Of a stretch of 64,000 nt of DNA, positions 36,860 through 47,128 are shown piece after piece. The first letter of the stretch is position 1, and each line of letters opens with the position of its first letter. A program made the translations under genes and the position numbers. The notes beneath the pieces are model-generated. The model did no database searches. It had not been told where the DNA came from and was given only the letters and a program-made list of their open reading frames with translations. The stretch comes from Chlorophyllum brunneum (Eukaryota; Basidiomycota; Agaricomycetes; Agaricales; Agaricaceae), in contig OY756140.1 in NCBI GenBank assembly GCA_963576785.1, positions 3,472,001 through 3,536,000 on the forward strand, written 5' to 3'.

Positions 36860-38974
36860 GTGAAGAAACTTGCTGACATTATGTCTGCTAGTTTTTTCCA
36901 AAATGCACAGAATTTTTCCATCAACAACGCCCACTTTGTGAACAACCCTCAAATCCTCAATTTCTCGACAGGTGGGTCGCGTTTATTCAATGTGACGCAG
37001 GTATCCACTGACTGTTTCTCTCTCAAAAGACTCGATATTTTACTGAAAGCTTCAATTCCCGAGGCAGCACACGATTCCTCGGCTCGCCATCCACCCCCAC
37101 TATGTCATCCTGGTACCAGACAAGACTATATTGCGAAAATCATCCACTGGAGCCTACATCACGAGGATCGTAAAGGGCGCATGCTGTGGATGTATGGCCC
37201 CGCCGGTGTTGGCAAGTCCGCCGTTGCACAAACCAGCGCGGAGAAATTAGGCGATAAATTGGGTGCAGCCTTCTTCTTCCGGATCAACCTTCGGGACGAT
37301 CCCACTCGTTTCTTTACCACGGTGGCCTACCAACTAGCTATCAAATTCACTTCTTATGGTGATATTCTTGCTAGAAGAATTCGCCAGGACCCCAGCCTTG
37401 TTTCCAAGGCTATCACCCAGCAATTTGAGTCTCTTATTGTCACTCCTATTCGAGAACTAAGAGACCAGGGAATTGACATTGGGGAACTCATTGTCATTAT
37501 TGACGGCCTTGATGAATGTGCTACCATCCAGGCCCAACGTGAAATCGTGGAGATTATTGCACGTTCCATTCAGGAACGGTCCACTCCCCTCCTTTGGCTC
37601 TTTTTCAGCCGTCCCGAACCCCACATCACCACCACTTTCACTTTGCCGCATGTATCACCCATCTCCTTTCATTTGGAACTTCCTGTATCTCGGGACGTCG
37701 ATATCGAAATCACGCTCTATCTCAACGACGAACTGGGGAAAATAGGGCGGGAGCACTGCCTGCCTGCGTCGTGGCCCTCAGAGGCCGATATTGGAACCCT
37801 CATTAACCTTTGCGCCGGACTATTTATATATGCTTCTACGATCGTTCGCTTTATCGGATCCCATGACTCGTTGGGCCCCGAGGATCAGTTGGCTGCTGTT
37901 CTCAGGCAGGCAACGAAATCTGCGGGCGTCCTTTCTAGCCACCCCCTGTCGGAGTTGGATGCATTGTATATTCTTATTATGGAGCGCATTCCACCCCAGG
38001 TCCTCCTGGTCACGCAGAAAATCCTGATTCTCACATCCTTTGAACTCGGTAACAATGCCAGAACGGTGGCCAACGTACTGAATCTTTCTGAATCGCAGTA
38101 CCGACATGCGTGTCGCAACCTTCATTCAGTTTTGAAAATTTCACATGAAGACAAAGGGAACCAAGGGCAACTGTTCTCATTGTCGTTTTATCATGCATCA
38201 TTCATGCAATTTATGTGGGATCGCAGCAGGTCTGGAAAGTTCTGTCTGACATCTGAATGTGCTGTTACCTTGCGTAACGAACTGCTCGAGAAACTGAACA
38301 AGGTTCATACTGATAGTGATAGTATGTTTATCTCTCTCAAGTCCGCTCAAGTAATCGTCACACTTAGTTCTTTCAGTTCAACCGCTTGCTGGAAAACCTT
38401 GTGTTAAAATGGAGTTGATCTGGAAAGGAGAGGAGGACGGCATGATGTATCTGTTTCTCGTTAGAGCCTTTCTCATCCTTTGCCAATCAATTCTTATGGA
38501 TGTCGGAATGTCCAAGGCCTTGGACAACTTTGACTATTCCCCAATTCCTCGCTTGGCACCTTGGAATATCGTGAGGATACGTCACCTCGAGGAACCGAAA
38601 TCGGAGGAGAAACTGAATAACGTTGAGTCCATCGTGTCATTGACCAGTCAGACTCCCGCTCACCCGTTCTGTACTTAATTACAGATCCCCAAACGTCCCT
38701 TCCATAAAATGTTCCTATTCCGTTGGGGCATTTGTAAAAGGCCTAATTTTGCCAGTGTGGACTTTCCGCCGTATGTTCTTGGACGTGGAAAGAACAAAGT
38801 TCTTTGCTGGCCTGTGGATGGTGATGTTCTAGAACGAGATGCCCTGCTTCTTGATTACCCGAGAGTCCGTGACATCGTGCGGCGTAAATTTAAGGTATGC
38901 CTTGCATCACTATTCATGAGATTGAGATTGACTGACACGGCAAGAAGGCCCGTGAATCTAGCGAGTCTGGATAG
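36860..38974 (+). CDS. NACHT-domain NLR-like STAND ATPase (copy 2, intact)
   Basis: Four exons (36860-38321, 38377-38621, 38685-38894, 38948-38974) sum to 1,944 nt and 647 residues. An N-terminal Asn-rich motif (QNAQNFSINNAHFVNNPQIL, residues about 14-33) is followed by the linker common in Agaricomycete NLRs, SIPEAAHDSSARHPPPLCHP with GTR. The NACHT domain has Walker A GPAGVGKSAVAQT, FFTTVAYQLA, Walker B GELIVIIDGLDEC, and the sensor 1 region FFSRPEPHI, followed by a winged-helix region (LGPEDQLAAVL; SELDALYILIMERIPPQVL; VANVLNLSESQYRHACRNLH). There is no WD40, ankyrin or TPR repeat domain, so it is a short NLR without an obvious ligand sensor. The alternative start is the ATG at 36881 (MSASFFQNAQ), which puts the motif at the very N-terminus. 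Confidence 0.88.
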
Positions 38975-39671
38975 CTAAACTATACCAATGCCTCGGGGGA
39001 CGTCATTGCATCCATTTACGATGGTATAAATACCATAAATGTATACCCTGACTTGGAATGCCGGACCAGCGTGATTTGAATGTCGGGGGCGAACGTCGTT
39101 TGATGAGGCATGATGCTCTGCGCAGAGGTTTCGAATGTTTTGAGAGTATTTCGTGGGTAACTCGTATCATGTAGTGTGAAAAATTAAACAGACGCAGTAC
39201 ACATGTACACCTCCTTAATCATACACTAGCGGATCAAAAGTATGGTCTCGCTCAGGCAGTATGTGGATTTATGAAAGCGTCAGCACCGCATTTTCTAGCT
39301 CCATCCTTGCTCATGTCGTATGAAGCTACTGAGGGGCAACAGCCCATCGACGATTAAAAAATAGTGGCCCAACGAGAAATATAGGAAATGTCTTCTTCAG
39401 CCCACCACGACAACGGGCTTTCTAACTTCAAACATGGCTCTTGGGTTGAGAAATCGCCAGAAAAAGAATCGCCCAGATGTGTGCTCCAACAAGGTGACTT
39501 CAAGAGTATCGAAGAAAATGCTTCCCGAGTCAACTATGACAGAAACCACCCATAATTCCAACAGTAGGAAGAGGAACCATCGTCGATCAAAGTAACCTGA
39601 ATGTTACAGTTCTACTCCCATCCAGGATACGTCTCAAGACAATCTTCCTCTTCATCGCCTAATGAAACAAA
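38975..39671. other. Intergenic, convergent 3' ends
   Basis: This lies between NLR copy 2 and the HAUS6-like gene. No gene is supported. If the HAUS6-like gene has further 3' exons, they would lie here. Confidence 0.4.
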
Positions 39672-42197
39672 TCATGTCAACATCAGAGTTCGAGTTGAAG
39701 AAAATGAAGAAAATTTACCTATCAAATCAAATCCACTAGAATCAGCAGCCAAGAGCAATTCTCTCAACGTCATGCTCGTCTGTGGTAGTTCGCCTGAATA
39801 ATCTCCATCTCCATGCGATACGACTGCATGTTGCATTTGGCTTTCCATCCCGACTTCCTCAAAATCATCATCGTCCTCTTCATCATCCAACAATGACATT
39901 GAACCGGTCGAAGTGGCGGGTACAAGTGGCAATTCCATCAACGGCTCTCCAACCGCCATCAAAACACTCGATCTCCGTGGCGTACGCATAGTCGACCCAG
40001 TCCTAGGCATCTTCTTCTGCCCCGAAGTCCAAATCCTATTGGGTGGTGGAACCTTAGACCTAGGCGTCGTCAAATCGATATTCTCCATAGAGTCATCCTC
40101 AGTTGCCAATATAATCTATGATCAAAAAAACTACATGAGCCACAAAACTGGGTGTCTGTGGGTGCGTGGGTTCTTACTTTAGACACCTCATCGTCGAACA
40201 GTTGTTTCCTTGTATCAGAAGCGTGCTTGACCATATTATGAGCGAGAGAAGCCCTGATAGATTTTCTAGGCATCTTAGTAAACCGTCGATTCCTGGGCGT
40301 TTGCACACTTTCAGGCCGTTGTAGTGACTTTTGGTAAACCTTGGCTCCGGGTTTAGGTCTAGGTAGTTGGGATATGGGAACATGAGGCTCTGGTGGTACC
40401 ACACGGGGTGCGTGAGGATCTGGTGGTGAAGGGAATGAAGGAAGGTGTTTGCGTATGTGGTCAATTCTTTCTTCAAACGTAGTATGAGGCTCGGGGTTGG
40501 GTAGTGAAAGGCTTTCTAGTAACGATCCATCGACGATAGGCTAAGTAAATGCATCAATAACCGAAAGAAAGGGAAAAAAAACCTGACTCACTGTACCCAA
40601 TAAGTCTCGACCCTCAGTTATCTTCACCCATGGGAGATCAAATACGCGTGGCTTATCCCGACTATGACCCCGCCGACACTCGAATAATTTCACAAGACGT
40701 CCATTCGCGGCCCGAGCCTCCAAAAGCGCCCTCTCGAGTCGTTCATACCTTCTCTCTACTGACACGAGCTCATTCGAAAGTAACGCCCACGCTGGGAGAC
40801 CTATTTTGGTGTCGAGGTTCTGTGTTCGTGGTGAGATAACGGAACGTCGTAATCGTTTAAGTTCCGCTGGATGACGAGCTGCTGCAATCGGCAAAATGAG
40901 CGTCCGAACCGGTTGCTGAAGAAAAGATCAACCACTGAATGAATCAAATGAAAAACCAAGAACTCACTTGAAGTGTATCCTTCGGCAACGTGAAAGCTTC
41001 CTCTCTAAGAGGTAAAGCCCCACCCCCAGGTATGTTTACTCCCGCCAAACGGAAAAGGTTGATAAGAGCAGCTGACCCTTGCTGGTCTTTCCATAATCGA
41101 TTTTGAACATCGTTGTACTTGAATTTAACGAGTGCAAGGAGGGATTCAGTAGGCCGTTCTTGCAGCCTGGTCTTCATTCCTCCTGTGGATATCACGTTCT
41201 ATAAATATGTGAGCAAAACAAGTAAAGAACGTCAAAGGATGATATACCCTCAACAGATAAAGTTTTTGACGTCGCTGGGACAACAAAGTAGCTTTCTGAA
41301 GCCATTCCAGCCTCTGTGTTTGGAACCGACTGAGCATCATATTATATGCAGCCGAAGCAGTCTTTGAAATATCCTAGCAAAACAAAAACATCAACAATGT
41401 AGAAACTGGGATAAATTATAACTGTACTTACAAGAAGCTGTTCCTTCGTATATGCACTAGACTTGCATAACAACACATGCGTAGAAAACGCAACAAGTAA
41501 ACGTTCAAACCTATCTCCTCCTCACCGTCAAGGGAGAGAAAACTTGTACACAAAGTACACATTCATACCTTTCTCCACAACATTCTTCCAACAACGATTT
41601 CCTGACCACAACATCTTTCCACCACCACGCCACCACCATTCCCTGAACCAAACCAACCCTCTCCCTCCTATCAACAACTCGTGTTCCGCCCGCATTCGTC
41701 GATAATTTCCTAGAAGATAAAGACGACGACGACGTGGAGGAAGAGGAGGAAGAGAACAAAGCTCGATGTCGCAACGATTCAAGATACTTGAAAAGTAACG
41801 TCCGAAATGCCACACTATCCGAAGGCTGAGAACACGGATACACAGGCAAAACCTAACCCAAAATAAAATTCCACACAAAATAAACACACACATTATCAAA
41901 ACGATATTTTTTTTTTTGCTGAGGGATTTGTCTGACATTCTTTGCACCAATCTCCAACTGTCCAACAAGAAAGTAACAAATATCTTCCATCATCTTGATT
42001 CGATTCTTCAATCCTTTCACCCGTGCATCGAAGATTTGGTTATCATATTGAGCTTCATTCGCTTGTGGGTAGTTTAATATATGGAGATGTATCAGGAGAA
42101 GAAGCGGGAGTGGGAGATGCAAGAATGTGGACGACATCAAGCGGTCAAGTTTGACGCTCAGGGCCAAATTCAATGGTGGGATGCCCTTGACAAACAA
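39672..42197 (-). CDS. HAUS6: HAUS augmin-like complex subunit 6
   Basis: Multi-exon minus-strand gene. The N-terminal HAUS6 domain reads LLLIHLHILNYPQANEAQYD, IFDARVKGLKNRIKMMEDIC with YFLVGQ, VYPCSQPSDSVAFRTLLFKY with LESLRH, and VAWWWKDVVVRKSLLEECCG. A helical middle follows (SRFQTQRLEWLQKATLLSQR; ESLLALVKFKYNDVQNRLWK; NELVSVERRYERLERALLEA). The long C-terminal part is disordered and basic with many SP/TP sites (ESVQTPRNRRFTKMPRKS; DLTTPRSKVPPP), plausible mitotic-kinase targets. Augmin recruits gamma-tubulin to existing microtubules for branching nucleation in the spindle. The acidic stretch DDEEDDDDFEE is near the C-terminus. The start at 42197 is tentative; MSSTFLHLPL at 42137 is an alternative. 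Confidence 0.72.
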
Positions 42198-42777
42198 ACC
42201 ATAACAATTGCTTCATTGTTAAAGACGCTGACATAACCTACACACTAACCCAATTGAAGTAAAAAAATAATCAGAGATGAACAACTAAAAGCAGCATATC
42301 AGAGAAAAATAAAAAAGAGTAAAGCACAGGAGCATAAGGCCTCGCATCATCATCGTCATATCAATGTACTCGTACATCTCTCGACAAAAGAGCACAATCG
42401 AAACATTAATCAGTACAACAACTACTAAAAAAAACATGTGAACATATATAAACAAGCAAAAAGATCAAATGGGTGGAAAATAGTTTGAAATAATTGGGGT
42501 AACATGGATTGGGAAACGTTTGAGAAGAACGTTGTTGGGAAAAAAAGAGTAGTAGTATGTTCACGAGCCTTAACAGATAATTTTTTCGCCTTTCAGCTTC
42601 ACCACATCAAGTCCATCATCCTCATCCTACACCTGGCGCCACGAAGTCGACGAGGATCAACGAATAAATAGATAGATGAATTCGAGTCCGAATTGATCCC
42701 CCTCGACGTCGAGCTTTCTTCAGTCATAATATGATTACACGGATGGGTCCCAGCCTCGGCCATCATCATATATCGAC
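42198..42777. other. Short intergenic region between co-directional genes
   Basis: It holds the 3' end of the PSP1-domain gene and the promoter of the HAUS6-like gene. It is AT-rich with several A-runs. No other gene is seen. Confidence 0.5.
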
Positions 42778-45321
42778 TTATTGTTCATAAGAGATACCAC
42801 CACCCTGGATAGACGCCATCCAAATCCTAGTCTTGTACAACCTGAACCCCATCGCATAGTTGTCAGGACTCAAGATCAAGCGAGATGGGTGTAGGCAAAC
42901 GCACCTGAACAACTCCCTCACAAGCTCCCTAAAATCAATTCTCTTCTCCGCAATAAAGTAGAACGTCAATTTACGACGATCCCTACCCGGATGTGAGTAG
43001 ACTACAGTGGGGTACACAAGGGACACTCACCATTGGTATTCAGCATCAATAACCTCCATCGGCAACTTCTTTGCCTTAACCTTAGTCTGACACAACTGCA
43101 ACGCCTTCATCTCATCATGTATCTTCGCCGCTAACATCCTAAAAACCAGATCAAATCAGTAACCGTCCAAAAGGTCAATAAGAACAACGTACTGCGTATC
43201 ATGCTGATCAGCCTTCCCAAGAATCATCTTCGGGTTAATCTCCTTCTTCCCTTGACCCTGCACACCTCCTCCACCCTGCGCCCCACCAGGTCCAGAACCA
43301 CCACTACCGGTCGGACTCAACGGACTGTCCAAACCAAACCCAATAGCAGCCGCAGCAGCAGCCGCAATCGCCGCCGAATTCGCCTTTTCCACCTGCTGTC
43401 TCTGCCACTCATCAACCTGTCCAATCGTAATCGTATCATTCACAACCGTACCCAAATCCTTCCCCCTATCAGCTTCCACAATCACCAAATCCCCAACCTT
43501 GACATTCAACGCCAGATTCGTAAGATAGAATAGGTCCGTACGTCCAGCTTTGAATTCCACAATGAAGAGAGGACAGGTAGGTGGGACGGAGTGTAGTGGG
43601 ACACCTTTACCCAATTCGTTGATGTTGGGTTGCTGGGAACCTGAATGAGACGACCCTTGAGACGATTGTTGTTGGTGATGGCCCGGGTGCTGGTGTTGAC
43701 CATGAGGTGGCAAAGAAGGGTTGCTGAGGTTGGTAGAAGCGGATGTTGGCTGGGAGGCGCCCGAGGTGGGGCTCAACGGACTGAGTGGTTCCGAGGCCTT
43801 GCGTTGGAGTTGTTGAGCATAAAATGGCTGTTGTTGTGGATTAATCAACCTCTGGCCCGCAGCAGCCGTAGGTGAGATCGGAGAAGCATTGAGCCCGGGG
43901 GGAGCGTTGGAAGAAAAAGAAGGTTCGCGGTTCCTCAGGTAGGGCACCTGCCCACCTGCACCTGGAAACTTCATCCCTTGACCGGTAACGAATCTCGCAG
44001 TCGAATCTTGCTGCTGTCCCCCATATTGCTGATATTGATCGAATGCAGAGGGACTGTCGCACTCAGATAGAAATTCGCTCTCGCTTGGGGTACCGATCGG
44101 CTGTCTTGAAGAATAAGAGCCCGGAACACCCAAGTTATTGATGGACTGGTAGGCAGAAAGAAGGTCTCGGGAAGGTGGGCTTCGGGATAACGGAGCATAT
44201 ATCGGGAGTGATGCGGGCTGGCTGGGCGGGTTTGTGGATGAAGATGAAAGGGGAGGTTCGTTTGATCCCAAGTTCATGGCACCAAGATCACCTAAGAGAT
44301 CATCATCCGTCAACCTGAGATTACCTCGAGCAAACCCAGAGGAGCGAATTGGCTCTTCGTTCTCATCGGCCAAAGGTGCATTGAAACCAACTATTCCCTT
44401 CCTTGGCTGGACAACACTGACACTGTGTCGCCTGCTCGTAGTACCACTTCCACCTCCACCATTCTCGTCCCTCGGTGGGTTCGTACCAGACCACAGCTCT
44501 CGAAACGCCGAACCATCATCCAACAAGATCTGCCCAACATCTCGACGGAAAGGACTCTGATTCGTCTCTGAAATCCCTCTTGCGTTAAGTCCGTTCCCCA
44601 ACAAATTGGCCGAAGGCGAAGACGACAAAAAATTGTTCGGGGATCGACCCAAGGTACCCAAAGAGCCATAACGGCTCTGGCCGGGTGGTTTAATCTCGCC
44701 ATATCTTCCAGGAATTGTAAGGGGACTGGTGGAGGGATTGGAAAGGAAGGATTCGTTCCAGCTGTTCATCGCGGATGAACCAAGGTACCCGCTTCCAATT
44801 GGTCCAGGTCGACCAGTCGCCAGGGACTGGGACCTGCTGCGGATCGGATCTCCATACGAACGCCCACGACCCAGCGACGATAGGCGACCCTCATAAGTTC
44901 CAGACACCGAGTCTGATTCTTCATCGTCCTCAATTGTAGAAGGGAAGACGCGATCGCGCATCGCAGTAGAAAACTGTGATTGTGAGTTTGCAGAAAAAGA
45001 GGAGCTACGAATGGGGACGGGTTGGTTTCCGCGACCAGATTTGAGTACAGAATTGGACCAAACACCAGCTGTGCCACCACCAAGACTAGAGGGTATAAAA
45101 TGGGTGGCAGATGGAGAAGGTAAAAAATTCTGATCTGATGAATGGGGTGGTTGGCTAGCCGCTCTCTCGCGGAGAGAAACGGGCCCTCCAGTGCCGAGGG
45201 CGCCAGAACCGCGCCCGATGATGCCAGTGGCAGCACCATCAAAACCGTTTGATAGCGCGAATCGGCTTTTGCGGTCGTCATCATCAGAAGGGCCGAAATG
45301 GTGGAGAGGGTTTTGGGCCAT
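42778..45321 (-). CDS. PSP1: PSP1 C-terminal domain protein
   Basis: Four exons. Exon 1 runs 45321-43193; the second starts at 43138 (QMLAAKIHDEMKAL...); the third starts DRRKLTFYFIAEKR; the last gives RLYKTRIWMASIQGGGISYE and ends at 42778. The first 550 residues are disordered: Ser/Gly/Pro-rich, then Gln/His-rich (HGQHQHPGHHQQQSSQ), with an Ala run. The conserved PSP1 region begins IVEFKAGRTDLFYLTNLALN, continues VGDLVIVEADRGKDLGTVVN, and after splicing VKAKKLPMEVIDAEYQWDRR, FYFIAEKRIDFRELVREL. Yeast Psp1 was isolated as a suppressor of DNA polymerase alpha mutations; bacterial PSP1 proteins (YaaT/RicT) act in a protein complex that affects RNA processing and signalling. The fungal function is unresolved. 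The disordered N-terminus suggests condensate or mRNP behaviour (inference). Confidence 0.88.
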
Positions 45322-46183
45322 GGTTGTTGTTCAAATGAACTCGGGGCCTCGTAAAGTGTCGTGAACGGGATGAAATGCCTCAAGCCTGTCGTTGATAGGA
45401 AAGAAGCGGTGTCTCGTGAGTCTACGCCAGTCTATCTGGCGAGTAGGGACCCGAGGTTATATTGAGTAAGCCAAGGGCGGTGGAAAGGGACTCACGGATT
45501 AAAGATAGACTCTAGAACAAGGAGAAAGGGGAATCCAGAAAGAGAGATTTTTTGGTAGTCTAAGGCAGGGAAGTTGTCTAGATGGTGGTGGAGAGAGAGA
45601 GAAAGAGATCTATGAGGGGGCTGAGGTGGAAATGATACTTATGGTGGGAGGACCAAGTGCCAGCTGACCTTGGCCCGGTCACATGCCTGTCACCCCCTAT
45701 AGGGCACAATTCACTCAATATCCAATCCCCGCACACACCATGCCTGCCAGGGCTGAACGCGCTCAACCCCGCTCGAGACGGCGACTGCCATAGCCTCACT
45801 GTCTTCCAACGGGGCAAAGCAACCAGGAGGATTCAGAGGCCTCTTCGGTTGCCCCGGATTTCCAGAATACGCGCATCAGAACAGAGTGATATAACAGTAG
45901 CACCCACCAACGCAATTAACTCGTGTTGAGATGTCGTGTTCAACTCTTGATCCGATTCGAGGTCACGACATTCACAGAAAACGCCACTGGGCCAGTGCGC
46001 CGTCTGGACACGCTCGGGAATGCATGGTGGCGAATGGCTGAAGCTCAGGAAACGACAGCTTCATTAACCGCAAACGTATGAGACCCAAGTACACGATCGC
46101 AAATCAGCACTGCCACCACCTGGGCATCACTCAACCCCACACCTGATCTCTGCAGGCATGAGGTAAGCTTCACCGATAGTCTA
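45322..46183. other. Promoter side of the PSP1 gene
   Basis: Purine-rich tracts (GAGAGAGAGAAAGAGA near 45590-45605) lie upstream of the PSP1 start on the plus strand, that is, a CT-rich tract on the coding strand. No gene is supported. Confidence 0.4.
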
Positions 46184-46795
46184 TCAATGATTGTATCGAC
46201 GCGAATGGGGGATTCAAACCCAAGTCCATCATCAAAACTACGTATCCCGTGTGGAGAGCATTGAACTTACCTTTTGGTCAAGGTTTTTGAGCTTGCCACA
46301 ATGAAGGGAGACGGCTCAGAGTCAGATTCGGGGTCAGGATGGGAGTAGGAGGAGGACCAGTCCAAGTAGAAGCCGGACTTCGGATGATAAGAAAGAGACA
46401 GAGAATCAGCCTTTACAAGATGAGGATGTGAAATCCCGCTCTTATTCTTGCGCAGAACTGATGGATGGCTTGTATAGGATTACGTCGGTGTTGACTAAAT
46501 TGGCGTCGTCGAAGATCAAACTTGAGAAAGTTTGTGTCTTTCGTCTCTGACTGGCTACGCTAGATTCCTTACTCCTACAATAACATGACTTGGCGAAGAA
46601 ACGAAGTTGCACATTGGGACTTCACGGCCCATGGGGCGAACGCTCTTCGGTTTATATCCGTATAACATTTACTTTCCCAAGAGAATATCCACAAGCGGGT
46701 CATCCAGAAGGAACACCTTTCCTTGATGTCGAACGCAGCCCCCTAGTTTCACTGAAAGATCGTGCAATCATACCTAAACGTTTAAAAGCTACAAG
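46184..46795 (+). pseudogene. Inverted partial duplicate of the WDR59 gene
   Basis: Two blocks match the minus strand of the WDR59 gene almost base for base. Block 46184-46315 corresponds to about 55856-55722 (a WD40 exon: CIDANGGFKPKSIIKTTYPV). Block 46316-46795 corresponds to about 54820-54345 (end of the linker, an intron and the start of the RWD domain, MAKKRSCTLGLHGPWGERSS). About 900 bp between the blocks is missing in the copy. The copied RWD stretch still reads open for some 60 residues, but the upstream part carries stops and small indels. The intron is retained, so the copy arose at DNA level, not by retroposition. It sits between the PSP1 gene and the unrecognised gene and has no start of its own. 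Confidence 0.85.
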
Positions 46796-47128
46796 AACTG
46801 TACGTACCAAACCCACCATGGACGCATAGACATATGCATACACACGCATCGCCTTCCCGTTTGTACCTATGGAAAAGCCATCACGACCACCTCAGACCAC
46901 ACCAGAGACACGCCAATACACATTAAGAGAAAGAGGAAGGATTCAAGGTAGCAGACAGTGCCAACCCGAAAGCCTTGATAGACATCTAGGGATAGGTTAT
47001 AGACATGTGCTAGCGTAGTTGAAGTTAAATACATGTGTGTTATTAATTGTCAGTTGATATCACAATGCGAGGGCAAAATAGGGTAGGCAGGTTCTTTGGG
47101 TAGAGACAGTCCAGCTCCGCTTGGCTGA
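46796..47128. other. Intergenic, no gene recognised
   Basis: It follows the right edge of the WDR59 duplicate. I see no target-site duplication or terminal repeat that would explain the insertion. Confidence 0.4.

Noticed and set aside
46590..46829. Stand-alone 79-residue protein starting MAKKRSCTLGLHG
   Set aside because: It is the RWD start of WDR59 in the duplicated fragment, with the exon upstream broken and the downstream part replaced; not an independent gene.
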